Below are positions 50,501-60,249 of a stretch of 64,000 nucleotides of DNA, piece after piece. The position numbers were made by a program, and so were the translations under genes. Origin of the DNA: Cervus elaphus (lineage: Eukaryota > Chordata > Mammalia > Artiodactyla > Cervidae). The stretch's first letter is position 1; each line of letters starts with the position of its first letter. Under the pieces are notes generated by a model. It saw only the letters and a program-made list of their open reading frames with translations. It did not search any database and was not told the origin of the DNA. The stretch is from the NCBI RefSeq assembly GCF_910594005.1, contig NC_057818.1:55874001-55938000 (forward strand), read 5' to 3'.

Positions 50501-53500
50501 ACAAGAGAAAAGCTGGCTTCTGGTATCCTCTCGTATCCTGGGCGTCAGGATGGGCTAAGGGCAGGTGGAGAGGCCAAGTGTCCCTCCCTGTCCCGGAGTC
50601 CTGTACCTTCTCCTCCTGCCTCTGATCTATCTCCTCCTGCAGCCTCCTCAGGAGCCGGTCCTGCCCACACAACTTGGTCAACAGAGTCTGCAGAAAGGAG
50701 GACAGACTGTTCATGGACCAGACATGGCTCTTCGCCCTGCCCACCCTCCCACCTTCCAAAACATTCTATCCCCAGTTCTGCGTATTCAACTAGGGTTGGA
50801 TCAGGAGCGCTTACATCTGTCTCCAAGCTTTGATGGAAGGTTGAGTCTAGAGGGGGTCCCGGCTGAGGAGAGAGAGAAAAGTTGGGGGTCACACGCCCAA
50901 ACAAGTCCTCATTGTAGCTCAGTGCTGAGTTGAGCCCTGTTTCTACTGGCAGGCGCCCCTTGTCCTTATTAGCTTTGTTCCAAGCTTTAGCAAAGCAAAC
51001 CTCAGCGGACTAATTGCCAGATTTTTGGCTTTAGGAAGATCCAGTGGGCTTTGCTACCAAATAACTATAGCAAATACAATAATTGATGGAGAAAATTTAG
51101 ACAGTTCCTTTGTGATTGAGAATAAAACAAGGATGCTCACTGCCACTGTGACAGTGTAACACAGTACTAGACATCTTGACAAACGCTACAAGTTAAGAAG
51201 AAGAAAAGTGTAAAGATAGGGAAGGAGAATGATAAAACCCTTGTTATTTACAGATGAGGCACTCATCTGCCCTGAAAATCAACAAAATGAAAAAAATTAT
51301 TAAAAGAAAAAAAATGAAAAAACTTTAAAAAATTATTAGAGCAAATAAGTGAATTCAGCAAGGATGCCCGATGTAAAAGGAAGTTACAAACATTAATAGC
51401 ATATCTCTACATCATCCATAATGATGTAGAAACAGATAGAAAAATAATAGAAAATGGAATAGAAAATAGAATATAATAGGAAAATCATAGAAAATAATTT
51501 TTTAAAAAGAACACACCATTCAAATAACTATAAAAACTATCAGAGTTACCTTAACTAACAGCACACAAAATCTCTATGGAAAAACTTTAAGACTCAAATG
51601 AAAGATGAAGAATACTCTTGAGAGTCCCTTGGACTGCAAGGATATCAAACCAATCATAAAGGAAATCAACACTGAATATTCACGAAAAGGACTGATGCTG
51701 AAGCTGAAGCTCCAATATTTTGGCCACCTGATGTGAAGAGCCAATGCATTAGAAAAGACCCTGATGCTGGGAAAGAATGAAGGCAAGAAGAGAAGGGGAA
51801 GACAGATGGTTAGATGGCATCACTGACTCAATGGACATGAGTTTGAGAAAGCTCCGGGAGATGATGAAGGACAGCGAAGCCTGGCGTGCTGCAGTCCATG
51901 GGGTCGCAAAGAGTCGGACACAACTGAGCGACTGAACAAAAAGGAGATTGTGTGAATGGTGGAGAGATATTCAGTATACATATGCCTCTGAATTTTCAGC
52001 AGCCCCAGGAAACTAACACAGCACCTATGCAGGCACCTTGAAATGCCCAGGCTTCTCTAGGCACACTAGTCAACGAAACGACATTCACTATAGCAAAGAA
52101 AGCATGGGAGGGGGCTCTGGCAGATTCAAGGTGCCCCAGGATACCTACCAATAAAACCATGGAAGCCCGGGTCCCAGGAGGCCTTGGAGGCAGTTGGAGA
52201 TATGTGGAGGTTCCAGAGTGGGCCTGGGAGGAATATTCAGAGATGTTTAGAAATTGGCATGTCTTAGTAACAGATACAGAAAGGATGTGTCTGGCATTGA
52301 AGTGCCATAGGAGACTCTCTGAGGTTCAGAACGGGGCCCCCAGAACTTCAACTATCTTCTCTCCAGCTGTGTGCCACTGTGGGGACACGCAGGATGATAA
52401 TAAACGAACAGCCTGCAAAACAGTCCCAGGGACCAATGAAAGTTGCAGCCTACTCTTACTCTCACATTTGTGGTTAGCTGTGGATTTTCTGGGCTGCAAT
52501 CCCGTGATGCTCAGAGAAAATAGTAGGTGACCAGCTTGGAAAGATAAAAGTGGAGACACAAGGCAGATGCAATTCACACTGCCTCTCACAGCATTGTACT
52601 AGAGGAGCGTATTCTGGACTAGTTCATAATGTTTAAGGGGTAGTAACTGCCAAAGACCAGCCTGAAGACAGCCCTGAGAACCGACAGGAGATAAAGTTCA
52701 CTGTCCCTTTCACATCTGAACCCAGCTGTGATTACGCTGAACTATAGTCTCCATGACACCCAGGGGCCAATGGCTTAGAGAGGAGCCCGGAAAGGCAGCC
52801 CGCTGGCCATATAGGAGTTGCAGGCCCTCTCGCTGCCATCTCTGCTCACCGCTGTTCTGGCCTCTTGACTCCAGTGCTGAGGACTCCTGGGGGGCCTTCC
52901 TCCCCTAGCCTCAGAAGAGGGTCCTCGGCGGGGAGTGGGGGGCCTGGAGAGGGTCTGGCGCTGGAGGCCCCAATCTAGGGGAGGCCGGACATCGATGCGA
53001 CTCAGGGGGGTATGGGGTCTGGCAGAAGGTGCTGCGTCTCCAGAGGAGGGCGGAGGTCTGCGTGCAGGAGCAGAACGGGGTCGGGGGAGGCTCAGAGGAG
53101 AGGGAGGACGAGAGAGCGGTGTGAACAGGCTGAGGAGAGGAGAGAAAAGGCGAACTGTGTCGACAAGAGCTCCCTCATCCCACCATCCATCAAGTCAGCC
53201 CCGAAGACGTGTCTCCCTTCATGTGTCTCCTTGTCCCTCTGGAGCGGACCCTCCTCTCGTAGCCAGATCCCGAACAATTTTCCTCTTTGTGACATCCCCT
53301 CCTTAGGACGACTCAACAGGCTCTAACCCCGCAAGCGTCCAGCAAGTCACACCCACCTTCGAGAAAGCGCTAAGCCACGCCCCTAACCAGTCCCAGCCCT
53401 GCCCTTCGGCCACGCCCTCAGAATGCCCTCGGAAGCTCAGCCCCGTAGAACCTTCTCATCCCAGTCTCCCTTGTCCCACTCACTCTGGGCTCCTCGTCCT

Positions 53501-56500
53501 CCGAATTCGGGGTCCAGATTGCAGGTCAGCCGTGGGGCTGGGAGTGAGCTGCCCGGGTCGGCCACGACCTCTGGAGAGCCGCGCCACCTCTGGTGATTCT
53601 GAGCCGCGCCCCTCTTCCGCGCCCCTGTTCACTTCTGGGGGACCACCGGGGCCGCCTGGGCCCTCCCCAGTCTGGGGCCGTGCAGATGACCTGGGTTGCC
53701 CACTAACGAATGGACACAGAAAAAGACATCACTCCTTTGAGTCTTATAACAGCCCTTACTCTCATTTCACCGACAAGGACACAGGGATCTACAAGGAAAA
53801 GGGGGGAGGTGGTACACTAGCAACCGTTGTCCCCATTTTGCAGATGGGGAAACTGAGGCCTGAGTAGTATATTGTGCAATGCCACAAGGCCCTCCAGGTC
53901 GCTGGGCCCAAACTATGGGTCTCTAGCCTGAACACTGGGGCAAGTAGACAGAGACCGCCTAGAGCCTTTCCTTTTTTTAATCTGACATTGTTTAGGTGGC
54001 AGCTTCAAGGGGTGGAGATTTCTGCGGGAGCCAATTAGAGTGAGCAGTACTGATGGACATGGAACAGAACCGGACATGGAACAGCGGGACCGGTTCCAAA
54101 TTGGGAAAGGAGTAGGTCAAGGCTGTATATTGTCACCCTGCTAATTTAACGTATATGCAGAGTACATCATGCGGAATGCCGGGCTGAATGAAGCACAAGC
54201 TGGACTCAAGATTGCCGGGAGAAATATCAATAACCTCAGATACGCAGATGACCCCACCCTTATGAAAGAAAGCGAAGAAGAATTAAAGAGCCTCTGAATG
54301 AAAGTGAAAGAGGAGAGTGAAAAAGCTGCCTTAAAACTCAACATTCAAAAAACTAAGATCGTGGCATCTGGTCCCATCACTTCATGACAAATAGATGGGG
54401 AAACAATGGAAACAGTAACAGACTTTATTTTGGGGGACTCCAAAATCACTGCAGATGGTGACTGCAGCCATGAAATTAAAAGACGCTTGCTCCTTGGAAG
54501 AAAAGCTATGACCAAACTAGACAGCATATTAAAAAGCAGAGACATTACTTGGCCGACAAAGATTCATCTAGTCAAAGCTGTGGTTTTTCCAGTAGTCATG
54601 TATGGATGTGAGAGTTGACTATAAAGAAAGCTGAGCACCAAAGAATTGATGCTTTTGAACTGTGGTGTTGGAAAAGACTCTTGAGAATCCCTTGGACTGC
54701 AAGGAGATCAAACCAGTCAATCTAAAGGAAATCAGTCCTGAATATTCATTGGAAGGACTGATGCTGAAGCTGAAACTCCAATACTTTGGCCACCTGATGC
54801 GAAGAACTGATTCACTGATGCTGGGAAAGATTGAAGGTGGGAGGAGAAGGGGACGACAGAGGATTAGATGGTTGGATGGCATCACCGACTCCATGGACAT
54901 GAGTGTGAGCAAGCTCTGGGAGTTGGTGATGGACAGGAAAGCCTGGCATGTTGCAGTCCATGGGGTCGCAAAGAGTTGGACAGAACTGAGCGACTAAACT
55001 GAACCGAACTGAATACTGATGGACAAAGTGGCCGGCGGAGCTCACAGAGAGATACTTTTTGCCGATTGGAGATGAAGTTTCCTGGAGGTGGGACCTGAAG
55101 GGCGGAGTCGCCTTAGCTAGAAGACTAGTGATTGGACACTGAAGGTGTCAGGGTCTCAAGGGGAGGAGTTTGATTAGCTGGACCCAGATTGGAGGTATAG
55201 GGTCAGGGGCGTGGCCTAGACCTATACTCACCAATCGTCCCCCTCCGCTCGAGAGGCCCGGCCCAGCGCGCGTAGCCAGCCCCGCAGGTCCTCTAGCGTG
55301 TCAGCAGCCAGAACGTAGGTCCTCATGCCCGGGTGCTCTGCCTGCGAGAAGAGAGAGCTGGGGGACTGAGACATCGGGCCCTCTAAAAAGAAGGATGCCA
55401 TGGACCCTGGTAAAGATCTTTTATCTCCAATAATGGATGCTGCATGCCTGTCCCCACGGCCCAGTGCCTTGGAGCCCACTGGGGATGGAGGGACTCACGG
55501 TGAAGGTGAAGCGCCGCCCTCGGGGAGCTCCTGGCCCATCTGGCCTGATACTGTAGCTGGGCAGCAGGACGCTTCCCAGGACGCTCTCCTCGCGGCTGTC
55601 TGCAAAAGAGAGGCTGGGATAACGGATCACACAGAGACCTGGAGGCCCAGAGACTCGAGGAAAGGGAGATGGGGAGGGGGGGGCCCGCCCACCCCATGCC
55701 AGCTGGGGCACTGACCCTTGTAATAGAAGAGGCAATGGCCAGAGAGGACGAACCAGCGGCGTTTCCAGAGCCGGAGCCCGGAGCTGTCCTGGGGAGACAG
55801 AGTGGAAGTAGAGAGGGGAGGGGAAAAGGTGGAGATAGCGACACTTGGAAGCAAAGACCCACAGAAAAGGGAGGAGCAGAGACACATATGAGACGTAACA
55901 GATTCAGATGGAGAACTGGAAACCAGTGGGTTGCAGCTGAGGGGACATAGATTTTAGACACAGCGGGACCTGAGTATGACTCCTAACCCCAGCACTTTCA
56001 CACTGTGCCCTTAAGCAAGTCATTTCTCCACTAGGAACCTTATGGTTTCTCATCTGTCATTTGGGGATTGAGAAAATTACAGCAAGACTGGGACAGAAAG
56101 ATACTTTACCACACACTGGCAGCAGCTTTCTGTAGGATAGTAAGTGAAGTCACTTAGTTGTGTTCGACTCTTTGCAACCCCATGGACTCTAGCCTATCAG
56201 GTTCCCCCATCCATGGGATTTTCCAGGCAAGAGTACTGGAGTGGATTGCCGTTTCCTTCTTGGCCCATTTAATATGGCACGTGAGACACAGAGAGGTCAG
56301 GTAGGTGCTGCTGAGCCATACCCTGGGTCCCCCCATTTCTTCTGCCAGAACTAATCCATCTCCAAACTTGTGCTCCTCTTCTCTTCCATCCCTTCCCACA
56401 GGAGCAGCATGATCTTTTTAAAAAATGTCTATTATATATATTTGTGTGTGTATATATATATAAGACCAGGGATTTCCCTGGTCTTAGTTGTGACACTCCT

Positions 56501-59120
56501 GATCTTCATCCTGCCATGTGGGATTTTTAGTTGCACCGTGTAGGATTTAGTTCTCCGATCAGGCATGGAACCCGGGTCCCCAATAGGGAGTGAGGAGTCT
56601 TAGCCACTGGACCCCTGGGCAAGTCCCCACTCATGATTCCTTAAATTTATAAATCAGATCATGAGAGTCCCCTGCTCAAAACAGAGATGACATCACAGTT
56701 AGAATAAATCTCAAATTCCTTACCCTAATTTGCTGCTTTACAAGGCATCTCCAACTCGGGTACACATAAGAATCACCAGCAGGGTTTATTAAAACACAGA
56801 TCCCTGGGTCCCGCCCCCAGCGTTCTCCAGTCAGTAGATCTGGGGTGGGAGCTGACAATTTGCATTTCTAGAAAGTTCCCAGGTGATGCTGATACTGCTG
56901 GTCTGGGACCACTCTTAGAGAACCCTTCCCGGCCTCCTGTCGCTCCTCCTTTCTTTCACCTTGAAAGTGAAAAGTGAAGTTGCTCAGTCATGTCCGACTC
57001 TTTGTGACCCCATGGACTGTAGCCTACCAGGCTTCTCCATCCATGGGATTTCCCAGGCAAGTGTACTGGAGTGGGTTGCCATTTCGCTCCAAACACCAAA
57101 TTTTTGCCTGCTGCAGGATCCTTTGCTTTCAGATTCCCTCTGCTCCCCAGATCTTAACACAGTGGGATCCTTCTTGACATATAATTCTCAGCTCAAATAT
57201 CATCTCCCCAGAGACACCTTCCCTGACCTACAATCAAACATAGCTCTCATCCTTCAACCACCTTCCAGCACATTTTCCTATGTTATTTCTTCCTGCTCCG
57301 TCACTAGGTCATGTTCAACTCTTTGCAACCCCATGGACTGTGGCCCGCCAGGCTCCTCTGTCCATGTGATTTCCCAGGTAAGAATACTGGAGTAGGTTGC
57401 CATTTCCTTCTCCGGGATTCTTCCCGACCTAGGAATTAAACCTGCATCTCCTTCATTGGCAGGCTGGTTCTTTACCACTGAGCCACTGGGGAAGCCTGTG
57501 TTATTTCTTCACAGCGCTTCATTTCCCACCATTGTAAATCATCGAATCTATTTTTATATACGTTAATTTATTATTCATCCCTGCCATCTTGGATGCAGCT
57601 AGATACTTGTTTGTTGTATTTACATGATGTGTGCCCCAGGGCTTGGCACAGGGAAAATGTTCAAGAAGTAGTTATTGCAGGAATGAATGAGTTGACAGAA
57701 TAAGGGAGGTAGCAGGGATCGGAAAAACAAATAAACATATTTGGAGATTTGGAAGGAGAGAAATGGTGGACAGCCAAGGGCACAGCCTCTGACATCACGT
57801 GGAGGGTCCTTTCCCTTGTCTCACTCACTCTACCTGTTTATGAAGCCAGCCTCGGATGTGCACAGGAAGGTTGGGGTCCCTTCTGAGCGCATTGCCCCGC
57901 TTGCCAAAGGCATGCACCTTGCTTACTGCCCGGGTGGACTTCTGAGGAGACAAGGAGGACAGAAGTGAACGCGGACTTGGGAAGGGATGCAGTGGGACCC
58001 AGGCAACCCAAGGCCCTCGCTCAGCTGTCTTTAGAAACCTGGTCAAGGAGGGAGCTGAGTTGGGGCATTAGAATTGTATGTGCATGGTGCAGAGTTGAGA
58101 GACTTTCCATGGGTGGATGGATGTGTCTGGAATCAAGGAAAAGGCCATTGACCACTAGGGAGGGGCTTGGGGAATAAAGGGTCCATTGCCAAGGAGAGCA
58201 TGCCCTTAGCCACCAAAGCCAGAGATGGAGATCCAAAGCCTTTGGGATCTGAACCAGCAACATGGCTGAGTCCCTGGTGATGGGTCAGCTGCAATCAACG
58301 GACACCTTTGATTTGCCAGGGAATGGTATTCCATAGTGACCACATCCAGGTGGTGGTGCGAGCTCCAAATCCCTCCATTCCAACAGATGCCACCTCCCCA
58401 ACCCCCATCCCCACAGATATCCCAGGTCAGATTCCCAAAGGATGCCCTTCCTTGGCAATGGTGCTGACGAAGGTCAGAGTCAAGTCTACAGAATCTGAAC
58501 TTGGGAAGCTGGAAATGAGTGAGGGGAGGGACTGGGGGACAAGAAAATGAATGTCACTGCTGAACTTTGGGCTGGGATGATGATTTGGGAGGCAAGTATC
58601 TTGGGCCCCACGAGGCCTTAAGGTCAGAGAAGGGTCTTTCCTTTATCAGATTTCAGAACTGGGGAGATGGGATGGCTAGAGACAGGATTTCTTAGTCCCT
58701 AATAAAAGTGGACAGTGAGTTCCTGGATGGGGAGGGGGGAGGTCATGGCTGGGGAGTGGCCTTATCCTAGCAACCAGAGTCAAGCAGGGTTGTTAGTCTG
58801 GCTTCAAATTAGGAAAATACCACGGGGTGGGGACAGCTGGGAGTGCCTCTGAATTCCTAGCTTCGGCGGGTGGGCAAGTTGGGACCTTGCTAGGTCTGGC
58901 AGACCCCATTGCTAAAGATCTTTGCTCTTGACAACCGGAGTCCCTTGGGTGGCGCCGAAAGCAGGGCTTGGAAACAGGAGGATGGGGGAGCCCAGAGCAC
59001 CCCCCGCTCCTTCCCAGTCCCGCCAAGAAGTCGAACCTTGGTGCTCAGGCCACTGAGCGAGGAGATCGTCGAGGCACTGCTGGCCAGGCTGAGACTGCTC
59101 CGAGGTCTGCCGTCCTCCAT
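35563..59120 (-). CDS. PLEKHA4: Pleckstrin homology domain-containing family A member 4, 19 coding exons
   Basis: Phosphoinositide-binding adaptor (PEPP1), reported to act at the plasma membrane on the KLHL12-CUL3 ligase and Dishevelled in Wnt signalling. Exons in transcript order: 59037-59120, 57834-57941, 55716-55788, 55499-55599, 55232-55341, 53484-53702, 52850-53129, 52149-52223, 50815-50862, 50607-50687, 50299-50448, 49272-49370, 47776-47916, 46122-46221, 45974-46050, 38639-38800, 36659-36717, 36148-36260, 35563-35825. They total 780 aa (human 779), all GT-AG. The PH domain spans about residues 51-153 ([46 protein letters not shown]). A Pro/Arg/Ser-rich linker follows (160-366), then a Gln/Glu/Leu-rich predicted coiled coil (367-476), and a Ser/Pro-rich tail ending VTLLQSSF. 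The first coding exon starts 6 nt upstream of the ATG, so a noncoding exon lies further upstream. Confidence 0.97.
36333..36429 (-). promoter_or_regulatory. Pair of ZNF143/SBS-like motifs in PLEKHA4 intron 18
   Basis: Minus-strand ACTACAACTCCCAG (36333-36346) and ACTACAAATCCCACAATGC (36411-36429), 65 bp apart. The second is a close match to the SBS consensus. Function unproven. Confidence 0.5.
37297..37678. mobile_element. Short SINE (minus) interrupted by Bov-tA (plus)
   Basis: The antisense short SINE runs 37297-37375 and resumes at about 37548 to GACTGCCAGGAAAGTCC. A Bov-tA with internal deletion lies between (37378-37546). Confidence 0.75.
38108..38275 (+). mobile_element. Short tRNA-derived SINE
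   Basis: GGGGAACTCCCTGGTGGTCC to an A-rich tail with A16, antisense to PLEKHA4. Confidence 0.8.
38886..39135 (+). mobile_element. Two head-to-tail Bov-tA copies
   Basis: A copy truncated at CCAGTATTCTTGG (39003) is followed at once by a second head GGCTTCCCTGTGGCTCAGCT and body. Confidence 0.83.
39136..40335. other. PLEKHA4 intron 15, middle
   Basis: No exon found. 40080-40200 (TTCAGGCTTCTAGCCTACAG, poly-A-like end) may be another MaLR LTR scrap; the rest is unassigned. Confidence 0.4.
40340..41200 (-). mobile_element. Short tRNA-type SINEs and (ATT)n
   Basis: Antisense copies at 40355-40490 and 41083-41195, with (ATT)9 at 41053-41080 as the former tail. Unique sequence lies between. Confidence 0.72.
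41215..41940. mobile_element. Bov-tA (plus) and Bov-tA (minus) flanking unique DNA
   Basis: 41215-41425 forward; 41738-41938 reverse, ending GAGCCACCAGGGAA. The 310 bp between has no recognisable feature. Confidence 0.82.
41940..42515. other. PLEKHA4 intron 15, no feature recognised
   Basis: A short head-less Bov-tA scrap (CCGCTAAGTCATGTCCAACT, 42090-42125) is the only repeat seen. Confidence 0.4.
42518..42670 (+). mobile_element. Short tRNA-derived SINE with (CAA)n tail
   Basis: ACCACTGGCAGTCCTGTGGT to (ACAACA)n. Confidence 0.76.
43175..43367 (-). mobile_element. Short tRNA-derived SINE, longer variant
   Basis: Antisense copy ending GGACCACCAGGGAAGTTCCC, with GACCAGGGATGGAACCTGGG B-box region. 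Confidence 0.8.
43690..43800 (+). mobile_element. Short tRNA-derived SINE ending in a G26 run
   Basis: GAATTCCCAGTGGTTAGGAC, GGGGAAGTAAGCAGCTTGGGG, then C and an uninterrupted run of 26 G at 43762-43787. Confidence 0.72.
44235..44560 (+). mobile_element. Bov-tA 3' part and short tRNA-type SINE
   Basis: 44235-44360 lacks the head. 44446-44560 starts GAATTCCCTGGAGGCTCAGT. Confidence 0.78.
44560..45450. other. PLEKHA4 intron 15, AT-rich part
   Basis: No exon. 45120-45450 is AT-rich with TTTAAATTCATTTAAATTTA; likely old repeat debris. Confidence 0.4.
45455..45650 (-). mobile_element. Bov-tA fragment and (TGAA)n
   Basis: 45455-45578 antisense Bov-tA body within an L2-like stretch that ends AATAAATATCTGTTGAATG and (AATG)n at 45628-45648. 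The TTAGATAGCAAAG repeats on both sides (45443, 45575) look like a target-site duplication. Confidence 0.75.
46310..46990. mobile_element. MIR-like copies flanking a long tRNA-type SINE
   Basis: MIR-like TGTGACCTTGGGCAAGTTAC at 46370-46389 and GGGGAAACTGAGGCTCAGAG at 46878-46897. Between them, 46520-46748 is an antisense SINE with TTAATTAATTAATTAATT at its tail. Confidence 0.7.
47095..47370 (+). mobile_element. Bov-tA body fragment
   Basis: GGCAACCCACTCCAGTGTCC to GACGCAGCTTAGCGACTAAA, followed by unassigned A-rich sequence ending in poly(A) near 47363. Confidence 0.7.
48050..48960 (-). mobile_element. L1 ORF2 fragment, antisense
   Basis: Reads like an old L1 ORF2 in reverse: CATCTCTCCATTTGTATAGG-type, TTTCTCTCAATGACATTTTG, CCTTGCTGGATTTGCTTATG. 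Many stops; no coding capacity. Confidence 0.75.
48968..49175 (-). mobile_element. Bov-tA SINE
   Basis: GTGAAAGTGAAAGTGAAGGT to GCTATGAGGGAAGCCCC. The flanking TGAAAGGATATT(GA)/(AC) on both sides (48955 and 49175) suggests a target-site duplication. Confidence 0.87.
49371..50298. other. PLEKHA4 intron 11
   Basis: ACTACAATCCCAAG at 49481-49494 resembles the SBS motif; MIR-like sequence at about 49730-50080 (GGTTAAGTAACTTTTCTAAG). Confidence 0.5.
51040..51590 (+). mobile_element. L1 ORF2 fragment
   Basis: TAAAACAAGGATGCTCACTG and GATGAGGCACTCATCTGCCC are diverged L1 RT-region blocks; internally rearranged and A-rich. Confidence 0.65.
51595..51942 (+). mobile_element. BovB 3' end
   Basis: GAGAGTCCCTTGGACTGCAA to TCGGACACAACTGAGCGACT; only the terminal ~350 bp. 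Confidence 0.86.
52149..52223 (-). CDS. PLEKHA4: PLEKHA4 exon 8, small proline-rich exon
   Basis: 25 codons in phase 0 at both ends (begins AHSG, ends SMVLL), between CAG and GTAGGT. It lies isolated between repeat-rich stretches and was found only by looking for the peptide expected between exons 7 and 9. A symmetric phase-0 exon could be skipped without a frameshift. Confidence 0.9.
53703..53930. mobile_element. MIR-like element adjoining PLEKHA4 exon 6
   Basis: TTTTGCAGATGGGGAAACTG and CTCATTTCACCGACAAGGAC are MIR-type blocks. They run almost to the exon-6 acceptor at 53703-53704, so part of the branch/pyrimidine region may be MIR-derived. Confidence 0.55.
54060..55013 (+). mobile_element. 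5'-truncated BovB with target-site duplication
   Basis: About 950 bp from the RT domain ([14 protein letters not shown], degenerate) to the GAACCGAACTGAA end. Flanked by TACTGATGGACA at 54048-54059 and 55014-55025. In PLEKHA4 intron 5, antisense to the gene. Confidence 0.9.
55232..57941 (-). CDS. PLEKHA4: PLEKHA4 PH-domain exons (four exons)
   Basis: Exons 57834-57941, 55716-55788, 55499-55599 and 55232-55341 encode residues 29-158, covering the whole PH fold. Basic residues in LHKQ and LWKRRW form the usual phosphoinositide pocket and the C-terminal helix keeps its invariant Trp (LRGWLRAL). Codon D89 is split across two exons. C159 is split between exons 5 and 6 (TG|T); I recall Tyr at this position in the human protein. 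Confidence 0.94.
56145..56630 (-). mobile_element. Bov-tA fragment, (TA)n/(TG)n, short tRNA-type SINE
   Basis: 56145-56262 antisense Bov-tA body; TATATATA tracts around 56433-56462; 56470-56628 antisense short SINE (GATCAGGCATGGAACCCGGG). Confidence 0.78.
56965..57497 (-). mobile_element. Two Bov-tA copies
   Basis: 56965-57086 lacks the head. 57292-57497 is near full-length, ending GAGCCACTGGGGAAGCC. Confidence 0.83.
57942..59036. other. PLEKHA4 intron between first two coding exons
   Basis: About 1.1 kb with no transposon recognised; moderately G-rich on plus. No additional exon supported. Confidence 0.45.
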
Positions 59121-59126
59121 TGGGGG
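59121..59126 (-). other. PLEKHA4: PLEKHA4 5' UTR bases of the first coding exon
   Basis: A strong acceptor (TTTTTTCTCTCCCCAAG, minus strand) ends at 59127, leaving only six untranslated bases before ATG. The rest of the leader must be in an upstream exon. Confidence 0.7.
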
Positions 59127-59607
59127 CTTGGGGAGAGAAAAAAGGGAGCTGTGTGCGCCTCTCTCTGCAGATGACCCGGGTGGGGACAGAGACAGGGTCA
59201 GGGGCTTGCAGGTCGGAGGAGGCTGAGGAGAAAGAGCCTGTTGTTTGGAGCCTGGGGGGTGCTGGGGGAGGCCCCGGCCTGGGACCGCATACCAAGAGTG
59301 ATGCCAAGAGAGGTGGGCGGCCCTGGCAGCTGTGGGGAGGGGTGGAGGGGAGTCATATGTAGCCCGGGACAGAGAATAGGGGCCCCTTTATTCTTGCCCC
59401 CCTGCCCTCTGGCCAGGAATTTGACCCTCTCTCTGCTCAGGAACCCCCCCATTCCCTGACTCTTTTCGGGGCTACCCCACCCCCACCCCCAGCTACCTGT
59501 CTCCTGCCCTCCCTCCCACATGCACCCCTAAAACATCCCTGCCAAGTCCCAGGACACCAAGAATGTGCACTCTGGCAGCTCCTTGCAGCCCAGCCAGGGG
59601 ACTTACC

Positions 59608-59720
59608 GGCTCTGGGGTCCGGAGGGCAGAGAGCACGTGAGGGCAGCGTGGGTGCTGGGACACCCAGCCTCAGTCCCCCTCCTCGGCCGCCTCTCAGGGG
59701 CTGCCTCTCATAGCCCTCCG
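59608..59720 (-). other. PLEKHA4: Candidate PLEKHA4 noncoding first exon
   Basis: A perfect donor (GAGCCG|GTAAGT, minus strand) has its last exon base at 59607 and a second good donor (GAGCAG|GTGAGG) ends at 59728. Either could end a noncoding exon 1 spliced to 59126. A CACGTG E-box lies at 59634-59639. The exon start is a guess; only the donors are visible. Confidence 0.4.
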
Positions 59721-59744
59721 CCCTCACCTGCTCATCCACACCCT

Positions 59745-60185
59745 TTTTGTCTCTTTGTCTCTGATGGTGTCTCTTCCTCGGACGATCTCTCTTCCGCTTA
59801 CCCTGTCTCTCTCTCCAGTCTCACCTTCTGTCTCCGCGTCTCTGGCTCTCCAATCTCTTGTCTCTCCCAGTCTCTCCCTCACTCCTTCTCTCCTCTGCAG
59901 CACCCCCACCCCGCATACCACTTTCTCTCCCAGTCTTTCTTGTTTCTGTCCAAATCTTTTTCTGGGACTCACGGAGTTCTCCTCTTTAAGTCTCCATCCC
60001 CTTTTCTCTCTCTCTCCCCCTCGCTGTCTCTCCCTCTCCCTTACAATCTCTTTCTCTTTCTCTCCGTGGCCCTCCACGACCGCTGTTTCCTCCTCTCCCG
60101 GATTCCCCTTCTCACTTTCTCTCTTCCTCGCTCGCCCAGTTTCTCTTTCCTCTCTGCGGGTCCTTCCCTCCCTCTGCCAGCCGCC
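59745..60185. repeat. Pyrimidine-rich degenerate tract between PLEKHA4 and PPP1R15A
   Basis: About 440 bp dominated by C and T on plus (TCTCTCTCC, CTCTTTCTC, CTGTCTCT units). Long ORFs on both strands here are low-complexity artefacts. Confidence 0.7.
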
Positions 60186-60249
60186 CACGCGCCTGTCTCC
60201 CCTCCCAATCCCAGCTGACCCCGCCCCTCTTGGCCTCCCCACCGCAGCC

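Noticed and set aside
54141..54997. Plus-strand ORFs between PLEKHA4 exons, including a 111-codon frame
   Set aside because: They are BovB-derived; the element has target-site duplications and internal stops.
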